A DNA stretch of 7,370 bases, taken from CALLCD01 sp039817885. Lineage in GTDB: Bacteria > Pseudomonadota > Alphaproteobacteria > Caulobacterales > Hyphomonadaceae. Shown here piece after piece: positions 1 through 6,377 of the stretch. Below the pieces are notes generated by a model that did no database searches, had not been told where the DNA came from, and saw only the letters and a list, made by a program, of their open reading frames with translations. The stretch covers positions 1 to 7,370 of the forward strand of contig JBCBUY010000124.1 of assembly GCA_039817885.1 (NCBI GenBank), read 5' to 3'. The position numbers were made by a program, and so were the translations under genes. Position 1 is the stretch's first letter, and each line of letters opens with the position of its first letter.

Positions 1-72
1 CGACATGATCAGTTTCGATGTGTCCGGGGCTTCTTTTTCGGGCAGACGCTGGTAAAGGTCGGCGACGCTTGA
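1..72 (-). pseudogene. Fragment resembling an acyl-CoA carboxylase alpha subunit, just before the biotinyl domain (partial, runs off the left edge)
   Basis: Read on the minus strand from 72 to 1, this frame is open for 24 codons and gives SSVADLYQRLPEKEAPDTSK followed by LIMS. It resembles the segment just ahead of the biotin-carrier domain in propionyl-CoA carboxylase alpha subunits (PccA type), which typically has a 'P-D-T-S-K-hydrophobic' stretch leading into PMPG. The window ends before PMPG and the biotinylated lysine could appear. The frame is +1 relative to the hydrolase gene that enters from the right, so the two are not one protein. That hydrolase's own frame also stays open here, but its translation is Arg/Pro/Lys-rich and looks like out-of-frame coding sequence. 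The identification rests on memory of the family and a very short segment. Confidence 0.4.
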
Positions 73-469
73 CCGGCACAACGACAATCTGCCCAGCAAG
101 CTCACCACGCTCGACCGCACGTTCCAGATCTTCTACGAGATAGCGCAAGACAAGCTGCCCAGGCAGCTCGTCAGCATGTAAACCAGCCTGTAAATAGACT
201 TTCGGCCTGGCATCTATGCAACCGAAGCGGTAGATCTTGAGTTGGAGTTGGTCACCCGTGTCCGTCTTGGGAAGATCTTTGACGACAACGTCAACCGTCT
301 GATTGGCGAGAGTATCGATCTCTGGCATCGGCTCCGGCACGACGACTGCTGGCGTTTTCTCTTCAACGTCCTGGGCACGGGGCTCCTTTTTTGCTTCTAG
401 AACGGACACGACCTCAGACGTCTCAGTGTGAGTCTCATCCTGACGGTTTTCCAGGTCTCGATTGCTCAT
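71..469 (-). pseudogene. Aspartoacylase / succinylglutamate desuccinylase-type zinc hydrolase, N-terminal part only, broken at about position 70
   Basis: The minus-strand start codon is at 467-469, behind a weak purine-rich site (AGGG). The first 70 or so residues are acidic and Pro/Glu/Thr-rich, an unstructured-looking extension. The enzyme proper begins around residue 76. Residues 90-103 read KVYLQAGLHADELP, matching the metal-binding His-x-x-Glu motif (H98, E101) of the AstE/AspA branch of M14 carboxypeptidase-like hydrolases. Residues 104-133 continue the first helix and strand of the fold up to VVVPV. Family members normally continue with Ala-Asn-Pro, but here the sequence switches to KRRRPLPASARKR, which does not belong. 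The C-terminal zinc ligand and catalytic residues are absent, so the fragment should be inactive. These enzymes remove acyl groups from acidic amino acids. Lying divergent to a cyanophycin synthetase, it may once have handled aspartate-containing breakdown products (inference). Confidence 0.72.
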
Positions 470-639
470 TGTTTGATCGCCCTGCTAAATGATTACGCAA
501 ACTGTTTGACGGCCCACAGCTGTGTCCGTCATATCAACAGATCTACATATACGCCGTGGTTCTGAATATGCGATAAACATATCGAAGATTCTGGCCCTTT
601 CGGCCGTGTATAACGACCTTAATTAGCGGACCCCGGCAC
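470..639. promoter_or_regulatory. Divergent intergenic region between the hydrolase fragment and cphA
   Basis: This 170-bp, relatively AT-rich spacer must carry promoters for both directions. For cphA, TTGACG at 506-511 followed 17 bp later by TCATAT (529-534) is a plausible sigma-70-type pair, with a good -35 and a poor -10. A second TATAAC hexamer at 609-614 has no matching -35. Apart from the main dyad listed separately, CGATA (571-575) and TATCG (580-584) form a small inverted repeat, and GGCC at 593-596 and 602-605 could pair around CTTTC. The ribosome site for cphA is weak: only CGGA at 627-630 precedes the ATG at 640. No transcription start can be fixed from sequence alone. Confidence 0.35.
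508..530. promoter_or_regulatory. Candidate operator: dyad symmetry overlapping the putative cphA promoter
   Basis: The core CACAGCTGTG (515-524) is a perfect 10-bp palindrome. It is flanked by inverted arms GACGG (508-512) and CCGTC (526-530), offset by a single base. The whole 23-bp element starts inside the TTGACG -35 candidate and ends inside the -10 candidate, so a protein bound here could block or control both divergent promoters. The regulator is not encoded in this window and I do not recognise the site as belonging to a known family. Confidence 0.4.
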
Positions 640-3405
640 ATGAAGCTTCTCAAAACGACCGTATATGTAGGCCCCAATATCTACGAACACATGCCGCTGA
701 TCAGAATGACAGTGGATATGGGCCGGTTCGAAGGGAGGTCTATCCGAAGTTTCGGGGCCGATCTTATAGATGGTCTGCTCGATGTCATGCCGACGCTAAA
801 GTTTGAGACTACAAGCGCAGGCGACAATCTGCTCGAGATGATGCAGGACTCCGATGACTTCCAGCTCGGCGAACTCATGGCGCGGCTTGCATTGTTCCTG
901 CAGCGTCGAGCTGCTGCGACCGTGTCCCGTGCTCGAGCGATTGAAACGGACGAGCGCGGCGTCATCGACGTCCTCTTCGGTTACGATTCCCGTGACATCG
1001 GAATTCGTGCGGGCGATGTGGCGCGGCTCACCATTCTTGAACTTATCGATCCAATCCCGGAAGAAAAATTCGATATCGCCGCCGAAATTGAGGACTTTGT
1101 TGACTATGCCGTATCGCACACGCTCGGTCCGTCCTCAACCGCGCTCGTGAATGCTGCGGATGAGCGGGGTATTCCGTGGTTCCGATTGAACAATGACAGC
1201 CTTATTCAGCTTGGACACGGCAAGTATCAGAAGCGGATCGAGGCAGCCCTTTCCTGCCATACATCTCTAATAGGATTCGATATCGCGAAGGATAAGGAAT
1301 TCTGTCTGAAACTCTTGGGCGATCTAGGATTGCCGGTACCCCTTCAATATTACGCAAGAAACAAAACAGATGCTGTAGAAGCTGCCAAGGACATCGGTTA
1401 TCCGGTCGTCGTGAAGCCGATCGACGGCAACCATGGCCGCGGTGTCTCCCTTAATCTTAAGACAGCGACCGAAGTTCGCGAAGCTTTCGCACTGGCGAAG
1501 GAAGAAGGGAATGGTGTCGTTGTGGAGGAGATGATCGAAGGGCTCGACCATCGCCTACTGGTTATTGACGGCAAACTGGTCGCAGCAGCGAAACGCGTTC
1601 CCGCCCACGTTATTGGAGATGGGAAATCAACCGTCGGAGAACTCGTCGACGAAGTGAACCGTGATCCGCGTCGCGGCATGGGCCATGAGAACATGCTGAC
1701 ACAAATCAAAATCAATGCTGGTGCAAAAGCACTACTAAAACAGCAAAAATTGAAAATCGACAGTGTGCCAGACGAGGGAGAAGAAGTGTTTCTGCGCAAA
1801 ACTGCAAACTTGTCGACAGGCGGCACGGCGATCGATGTCACCGATATCATCCATCCGGAAAATAAGGTCATGGCGGAGCGGGCGGTCAAGGCAGTAGGGC
1901 TCGATATCGGTGGAGTTGATTTTCTGACAACGGATATCTCACGCAGCTACAGAGAAATCGGCGGCGGCATTTGTGAGGTGAATGCAGGCCCCGGCATACG
2001 AATGCATATTGCACCTTCAGAGGGTGAACCTCGGGACGTCGGCGGGGCCGTCATCGATATGTTGTACCCCCCAGGAGAACCTTTCAGTATCCCGGTGGCC
2101 GCGCTGACTGGCACCAATGGCAAGACCACAACGTCTCGAATGCTTGCCCACATTCTAAAGATGGCGGGCATGGTCGTTGGGCAAACAAGCACAGACGCTG
2201 TGAAAATCGACGGTACTGTTACAGTGAAAGGTGACATGACAGGCCCCGTGGCGGCAAAGATCGTTCTGCGTGACCCCGACGTCGACATTGCTGTTCTGGA
2301 AACAGCGCGCGGCGGGATCGTCCGAGCTGGCCTTGGATACAAGAAGTGCGATGTCGGGGCCGTGCTCAATGTCAGCGCCGATCATCTCGGACTCGGAGGC
2401 GTCGATACGCTTGAGGATCTTGCGCGCGTTAAACGTTTGGTCGTTGAAGTCGCAGAAGACACAGCAGTTCTGAATGCAGACAATCCGTACACATTGCAAA
2501 TGGCGGCGCACACTCCTGCAAAGCACATATGTTATGTCACCCTGAACCCCAACAACCCGCTCGTTCAGGAGCACATAGAACTCGGTAAGCGTGCCATTGT
2601 GCTCGAGCAGACCTCTACAGGCGACGCAATCGTCCTTTACGACCACGGACAAAAGATCCACCTTTTGTGGAGCCACCTCATCCCCGCCACGATTGATGGT
2701 AAGGCACGACACAATGTCGAAAACGCGATGTTCGCCGCCGCGATGGCCTACTCCATGGATCTTGCTACGGATCAAATCCGCGCAGGACTGCGCACGTTTG
2801 ATAACTCCTTCTACCAGTCGCCAGGCCGGATGAACGTTTATGACGGTAACGGCTTCCGCGTAATCTTGGACTATGGCCACAATGAAGCGGCTGTCAGCGC
2901 TATGGTCGATCTTGTCGAAAGGTTGGACCCGATCGGAAAGCGCATTGTTTGCCTGACCTGCCCCGGTGACCGGCGCGATGAAGACGCCGAGGCTATCGCA
3001 AGGTGCGCCGCCGGAAAGTTCGACACCTATATCTGCCATATGGACCAGGACTTGAGGGGCAGAGCGGCCGATGAGATCCCTAAACTGATGAGGGACGAAC
3101 TCATCCGATGTGGCGTTACGGAGAAGCAGATCGAAATCGTCCCAGACGAGATGGACTCCGTTCAACTCGCCTTGGACGTTGCGGAGCGCAGCGACCTCGT
3201 ACTGATTTTTTGCGCAGCCGTCGAAGAAGCTTGGAACAAGATCACGCATTTCACACCTCAGGACGAGGAGGAGAAAGCGCCCGTTATCGAAGCCAATGGC
3301 ACAACGGGCAAATCGATCGCCAATGGATCCAGCGAGTTTGAGGTGCCAGAAGGTTTCACCCTTGTCCGTGATGAACGCGGCGTCCGTCTCGAGCCCGACG
3401 TTTAA
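640..3405 (+). CDS. cphA: Cyanophycin synthetase (CphA)
   Basis: Cytoplasmic ligase that extends cyanophycin by adding Asp to the backbone and then Arg to the Asp side chain, using ATP for each step. It has 921 residues; typical CphA1 proteins are about 870-900. Residues 1-160 are the N-terminal domain, beginning with the family-like opening LKTTVYVGPN. Residues 177-200 carry the conserved GIPWFRLN...QLGHGKYQKRI stretch. The ATP-grasp domain spans about 210-475, with KPIDGNHGRGV (259-269), RVPAHVIGDG (319-328), TANLSTGGTAIDVTD (388-402) and EVNAGPGIRMH (446-456). The Mur-ligase-like domain follows (about 485-872), with P-loop GTNGKTT (491-497), LETARGGI (553-560), DHLGLGG (581-587), RHNVENA (690-696), DYGHN (744-748) and GDRRDED (776-782). 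All expected ATP-site motifs are present, so it should be active. A tail of about 48 residues (873-921), acidic then Gly/Ser/Asn-rich, lies beyond the usual end. It is the first gene of an operon with the cyanophycinase gene 29 bp downstream. The ATG at 640 is chosen by alignment to the family N-terminus, despite a weak ribosome site. Confidence 0.96.
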   Translation: MKLLKTTVYVGPNIYEHMPLIRMTVDMGRFEGRSIRSFGADLIDGLLDVMPTLKFETTSAGDNLLEMMQDSDDFQLGELMARLALFLQRRAAATVSRARAIETDERGVIDVLFGYDSRDIGIRAGDVARLTILELIDPIPEEKFDIAAEIEDFVDYAVSHTLGPSSTALVNAADERGIPWFRLNNDSLIQLGHGKYQKRIEAALSCHTSLIGFDIAKDKEFCLKLLGDLGLPVPLQYYARNKTDAVEAAKDIGYPVVVKPIDGNHGRGVSLNLKTATEVREAFALAKEEGNGVVVEEMIEGLDHRLLVIDGKLVAAAKRVPAHVIGDGKSTVGELVDEVNRDPRRGMGHENMLTQIKINAGAKALLKQQKLKIDSVPDEGEEVFLRKTANLSTGGTAIDVTDIIHPENKVMAERAVKAVGLDIGGVDFLTTDISRSYREIGGGICEVNAGPGIRMHIAPSEGEPRDVGGAVIDMLYPPGEPFSIPVAALTGTNGKTTTSRMLAHILKMAGMVVGQTSTDAVKIDGTVTVKGDMTGPVAAKIVLRDPDVDIAVLETARGGIVRAGLGYKKCDVGAVLNVSADHLGLGGVDTLEDLARVKRLVVEVAEDTAVLNADNPYTLQMAAHTPAKHICYVTLNPNNPLVQEHIELGKRAIVLEQTSTGDAIVLYDHGQKIHLLWSHLIPATIDGKARHNVENAMFAAAMAYSMDLATDQIRAGLRTFDNSFYQSPGRMNVYDGNGFRVILDYGHNEAAVSAMVDLVERLDPIGKRIVCLTCPGDRRDEDAEAIARCAAGKFDTYICHMDQDLRGRAADEIPKLMRDELIRCGVTEKQIEIVPDEMDSVQLALDVAERSDLVLIFCAAVEEAWNKITHFTPQDEEEKAPVIEANGTTGKSIANGSSEFEVPEGFTLVRDERGVRLEPDV

Positions 3406-3434
3406 CCCCGAAGCCAAACCTGGAACACGGCCTT

Positions 3435-5630
3435 ATGCTGCAAACCCTCCCCAAACAGCGCAACCAGCCTGTTCGGAAACTCGCCATAATCGGCGGTCGC
3501 CTGGAAGACGACAATCGCGACATCTACCGAGAAATGCGCCGCCTTTGTGAAGGCCGTATACTGATCTTTCCGACCGCTTCATCGGAACCTTATGAAGTCG
3601 GGGAAGAAACCCGCGAAGCGTTCCAGATCCACGGCTTCGAGTGCGATGTTGCACATCTTAGTTCCGAAAACGCCAATGAGGCTGCGTTCGATCCAAAACT
3701 CATCGAACAGGTCCAAGCCTATGGTAGCGTCTATTTCACCGGAGGAGATCAGGCCAATATCTACCAAGCCCTCGTCCAGAATGGAGTAGAGACACCGCTT
3801 CTCACTGGGATCCGGGAAGCCCTCGCACTAGGTGGCTTGCTGGCAGGGTCAAGCGCCGGCGCAGCGATCATGTCTGACAGCATGATCATGGGCGGCACAT
3901 CCTTTGAAGCTATTGCCGCCGGCGTAACTGAAAACCCTGAAATGCCCGGCTTGCTGCTCGGCAAAGGACTTGGCTTTTTTGAACGCGGTCTTGTTGATCA
4001 ACATTTTATTAAGCGAGGACGTCTCGCCCGCCTCGTCGTTGCCCTTGCCTCGGCTGAACAACGCTGCGGCTTCGGCATAGATGAGAACACAGCTCTGTTC
4101 GTCGAAGGCGCTTTGGCGCGCGTGATCGGCGAATATGGTGTCTTCTTTGTCGACATGAAGGACGCAAACGTCGATCTCGAAGCCAGTACATTCGAGAACA
4201 TTCGCATCGATTATCTCGATGATGGCGATGCCATGAACCTAGACAAGTTCACCACCAAGACAAGCGAAAGCAAACGGCGCGTTAAGAAAGACGACATCGC
4301 CTATCGTGCGCCTGCGAAATCTCCTCGAAACGCCTTTGGTGCCTATGCCCTCTATGACCTTGTCGCCCGTCTCGTTCTAGGCGATCTCAAGACCTACAAT
4401 AAGGACGATCTCGTCGCGATTGATCCTAAGTCCCGCGTGGCCACGAGCGTCGCATTGGAAAGGGTCAAGCGTAAAAGTCGCTGCTATGTATCGACGCCCA
4501 GCTCGGGTATGCGAATTTCCGCAGTTAACCTAATGGCGTCGATGAAACGGGAGATCCTTGACGCCGATACAATTGAGGCACGTCTCGGAAGGGGCACTCG
4601 TACGCTGGGACTTAATATCGCCGGCCAAAGTCGGATCATTCTCCTGGGCTCATCGCCGGTTTACTACCAACCAGAGAAACAGAAAGAGCTGCTAGAACAT
4701 GTTGAGGGGCCCGTTGGGGTCATTGGAGCTGCATCTTTCGAAGCTCGTCGCGCCGCAGCGGATCATGTCGCCTTCTTCAAACAACACGATCTTGAGGCTG
4801 AAGATCTCGCCATCACCCACGATACTATCGATTATACTTCGAAGAACGCTGAGTGCTTGAGGAAGATCGAAGCGAGCAAGACGCTCTTTCTGTGCGGCGG
4901 AAATCAGATCAGGCTCGTGAATACGCTTCTTCACCGCGGCGAAGAAAGCGCGGTGTTGCGCTCGGTCGCCAAGGCGTACGCCAATGGGGCGCTCATCATG
5001 GCGGCCAGCGGCGCAGCATCGGCCATGTCAGACGTTATGATCTCCGGCGGCACAACAGGCGAGGCTCTTCGATACGGTGTCGCCTCTGACCTTAGTCACT
5101 TGGGGCTTGTCGTTCAGCAGGGTCTTGGCATTTTCCCGGCAGGTATCGTTGACCAGAACATGTTGACGGCAAAACGGCTTGGACGTCTGGTGGTTGCCTG
5201 CGGCGAAGAAAACGAGCGCTTCGGCTTCGGCATCTGCGAGGACAGCGCCGTGGTAACCTCGAATTTCTGCAATGAGCTAACAGCTATTGGTCAACACGGA
5301 TTTGTTCAAGTCGAAACTGATCCCGTAAAGATTGCGCCAACCGAAGACCGCTTTATCGTCAAGGGCATCAAACTGAAAATGATCGGTTCGGGGGACACAG
5401 TCAGCCTCCATACGGATCATATTGAGAGGCGTTGTAATATCGCCAATGCCACTTTAGCGTTCGACAGGCTAACTGAAGATCTCATGCGAGAAGGTATCGA
5501 CATTGATCGATTCGATGGCATTGGGCGCGATCCCAGCCTCCGCCATGCAATTGGGGTTCGGCTTCGCCGTACGGACCCGCTTACAGCTGTATTAGATCTC
5601 GAATGCGCCCGCGAAGAACACGATACATAA
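3435..5630 (+). CDS. cphB: Tandem cyanophycinase: active-looking S51 unit fused to a degenerate second copy
   Basis: Cyanophycinases are serine hydrolases (peptidase family S51) that cut cyanophycin into beta-Asp-Arg dipeptides; they are usually about 270-300 residues, whereas this protein has 731. Unit 1 (about 14-270) has FTGGDQ (101-106), the nucleophile elbow GSSAG with Ser140, Glu158 at the expected +18 position, His190 in DQHF-KRGRLARL, and GFGIDENTAL (212-221), so it should be active. Unit 2 (about 398-660) repeats the layout: CGGNQ (487-491), Ser525 in AASGAAS, Glu543, DQN with Asn575 replacing the catalytic His, and GFGICEDSAV (597-606) with Cys601 replacing Asp216. It is probably not a functional hydrolase. 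Each unit is followed by a similar tail (about 307-344 and 676-713). No signal peptide is visible, so it acts on intracellular granules. The start ATG lies 29 bp after cphA, with only GGA at 3422-3424 as a ribosome site. The gene symbol reflects unit 1 only. Confidence 0.9.
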   Translation: MLQTLPKQRNQPVRKLAIIGGRLEDDNRDIYREMRRLCEGRILIFPTASSEPYEVGEETREAFQIHGFECDVAHLSSENANEAAFDPKLIEQVQAYGSVYFTGGDQANIYQALVQNGVETPLLTGIREALALGGLLAGSSAGAAIMSDSMIMGGTSFEAIAAGVTENPEMPGLLLGKGLGFFERGLVDQHFIKRGRLARLVVALASAEQRCGFGIDENTALFVEGALARVIGEYGVFFVDMKDANVDLEASTFENIRIDYLDDGDAMNLDKFTTKTSESKRRVKKDDIAYRAPAKSPRNAFGAYALYDLVARLVLGDLKTYNKDDLVAIDPKSRVATSVALERVKRKSRCYVSTPSSGMRISAVNLMASMKREILDADTIEARLGRGTRTLGLNIAGQSRIILLGSSPVYYQPEKQKELLEHVEGPVGVIGAASFEARRAAADHVAFFKQHDLEAEDLAITHDTIDYTSKNAECLRKIEASKTLFLCGGNQIRLVNTLLHRGEESAVLRSVAKAYANGALIMAASGAASAMSDVMISGGTTGEALRYGVASDLSHLGLVVQQGLGIFPAGIVDQNMLTAKRLGRLVVACGEENERFGFGICEDSAVVTSNFCNELTAIGQHGFVQVETDPVKIAPTEDRFIVKGIKLKMIGSGDTVSLHTDHIERRCNIANATLAFDRLTEDLMREGIDIDRFDGIGRDPSLRHAIGVRLRRTDPLTAVLDLECAREEHDT
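4353..4466 (+). repeat. First copy of the duplicated accessory tail in the tandem cyanophycinase
   Basis: Residues 307-344 of the cyanophycinase protein align without gaps to residues 676-713, at a constant offset of 369. Shared positions include Tyr/Phe at 307/676, Asp308/677, Asp-Pro at 330-331/699-700, Arg334/703, Ala336/705, Val339/708, Leu341/710 and Arg343/712. The tail lies outside the S51 hydrolase fold and looks like a helix followed by a 'D-P-x-x-R-x-A-x-x-V-x-L-x-R' motif. I do not recognise the motif as a named domain. Confidence 0.6.
5460..5573 (+). repeat. Second copy of the duplicated accessory tail in the tandem cyanophycinase
   Basis: This segment encodes residues 676-713, the partner of residues 307-344 in the first unit, with the same D-P-x-x-R-x-A-x-x-V-x-L-x-R spacing. 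Its presence after both hydrolase units shows that the duplicated block was hydrolase plus tail, not the hydrolase alone. The DNA of the two copies is well diverged, so the duplication is old. Confidence 0.6.
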
Positions 5631-5933
5631 CCATCTATACAGCTTTGTCAGGGAAACCGACGCTCGAGGCGGTAGCTCAATACTCCAACCTCGATTCATG
5701 AGCAGCAAAGTCCTCGAGGCTATCCAAGAGCCACGAAAAATGCATCTGTCCGCGCAGAGGTCTTTAGCAGGTTTAGAGTCCGCGAACCTGGTGAAATACT
5801 CCACACGACACATCACAGAAGTGAAGCACTGAGAATATTTTCTGTGGGCCCCAAAAGAGATACAGTGTTTTTACCGGTTCCATCGTTCTACGGACGCGGA
5901 CTCAGACCAGTGTTGATTATATCGACCGTAGGT

Positions 5934-5968
5934 ATTGTGGATGCCGAAGTAAGAGGCCACAATTTTTT
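5934..5968 (+). terminator. Terminator-like hairpin with T-run
   Basis: ATTGTGG (5934-5940) and CCACAAT (5957-5963) form a perfect 7-bp stem around a 16-nt loop, and six consecutive T bases (5963-5968) follow. The long loop and AT-containing stem make it weaker than a typical intrinsic terminator. It lies about 300 bp after the cyanophycinase stop and only 17 bp before the next start codon. It could stop read-through from the operon or act as a leader attenuator for the small gene. Confidence 0.35.
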
Positions 5969-5974
5969 ACCTAA

Positions 5975-5980
5975 TGAGGA
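5975..5980 (+). promoter_or_regulatory. Ribosome binding site of the small lipoprotein gene
   Basis: TGAGGA sits 4 nt ahead of the ATG at 5985. It is the clearest Shine-Dalgarno sequence in the window and supports both the reality and the start of the short AT-rich gene. Confidence 0.55.
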
Positions 5981-5984
5981 ATAA

Positions 5985-6332
5985 ATGCTTCGGTTTGTAC
6001 TACTAATATTTTCTATCTGGTTATTTTTGTTTGCGTGTAGTTCTACAACAAACGGCAATGAGTGCTTTTACAGATTGGATACGGATATAGAGAAATTGTT
6101 AGAAAGTAAGTTAGGCTTGGAACCATTATCAGTGTCTTCAATGGTGTTGTTCGAAAAGTATGCTAATAATGCCATCAGTTATCCCGTTCTTGTCAACGAA
6201 GGAACTATGGTCTTCTCGGAAGCCTGCGATCTGCTTGCCTCCGAAAATTATATAGCTTCAGCTTTTTTGGGCTACGATTATGAGATTATAGAGATCGACT
6301 ATCGACAATACAAAGAGTTTGAAGCAGATTAA
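5985..6332 (+). CDS. Small putative lipoprotein of unknown function
   Basis: A 115-residue protein I do not recognise. It begins with a hydrophobic segment (residues 4-17, LLIFSIWLFLFA) ending at Cys18. LFAC followed by Ser-Ser resembles a lipobox, although Phe at -2 is not typical. The rest (19-115) is polar and acidic, with one further central Cys pair candidate (Cys26 and Cys78) and a Tyr/Glu/Asp-rich end. If lipidated, it would be anchored in the cell envelope facing the periplasm. Base composition is clearly more AT-rich than the cyanophycin genes, and TTA, ATA and AAT codons are frequent, which suggests recent acquisition. It lies alone between the terminator-like hairpin and an insertion sequence, so its neighbours give no hint of its role. 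A good ribosome site supports translation. Confidence 0.55.
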   Translation: MLRFVLLIFSIWLFLFACSSTTNGNECFYRLDTDIEKLLESKLGLEPLSVSSMVLFEKYANNAISYPVLVNEGTMVFSEACDLLASENYIASAFLGYDYEIIEIDYRQYKEFEAD

Positions 6333-6377
6333 GCTCTCAATACGACCAATTGTACTGCTTAAAGTGAAACACGGTCG

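Larger units (their letters stand above)
5631..5984. other. 354-bp intergenic stretch with no convincing gene
   Basis: This is the gap between the cyanophycin operon and the small lipoprotein gene. TCGAGG (5664-5669) and CCTCGA (5689-5694) form a wide inverted repeat without a following T-run, so it is not a good terminator. A 44-codon frame at 5698-5832 lacks a ribosome site. The last 60 bases hold a hairpin with a T-run and then the ribosome site of the next gene. I see no tRNA, transposase remnant or long repeat. Confidence 0.5.

Noticed and set aside
1398..1889. 163-codon minus-strand frame
   Set aside because: It is antisense to the ATP-grasp domain of cphA, and its Ser/Pro/Thr-rich low-complexity translation is typical of a shadow frame.
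2155..3417. 420-codon open frame on the minus strand
   Set aside because: It lies wholly antisense to the Mur-ligase-like half of cphA, whose frame carries all family motifs. Its translation has no recognisable motif and its length is explained by the codon bias of the sense gene.
5664..5694. TCGAGG/CCTCGA inverted repeat as an operon terminator
   Set aside because: The loop is 19 nt and no T-run follows, so it does not meet the pattern of an intrinsic terminator.
5592..5816. 74-codon minus-strand frame overlapping the end of the cyanophycinase gene
   Set aside because: It overlaps a well-supported gene end, shows no ribosome site and matches nothing recognisable.
5698..5832. 44-codon plus-strand frame beginning MSSKVLEAIQEP
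   Set aside because: There is no Shine-Dalgarno sequence ahead of the ATG and no family resemblance, and a frame of this length is expected by chance.
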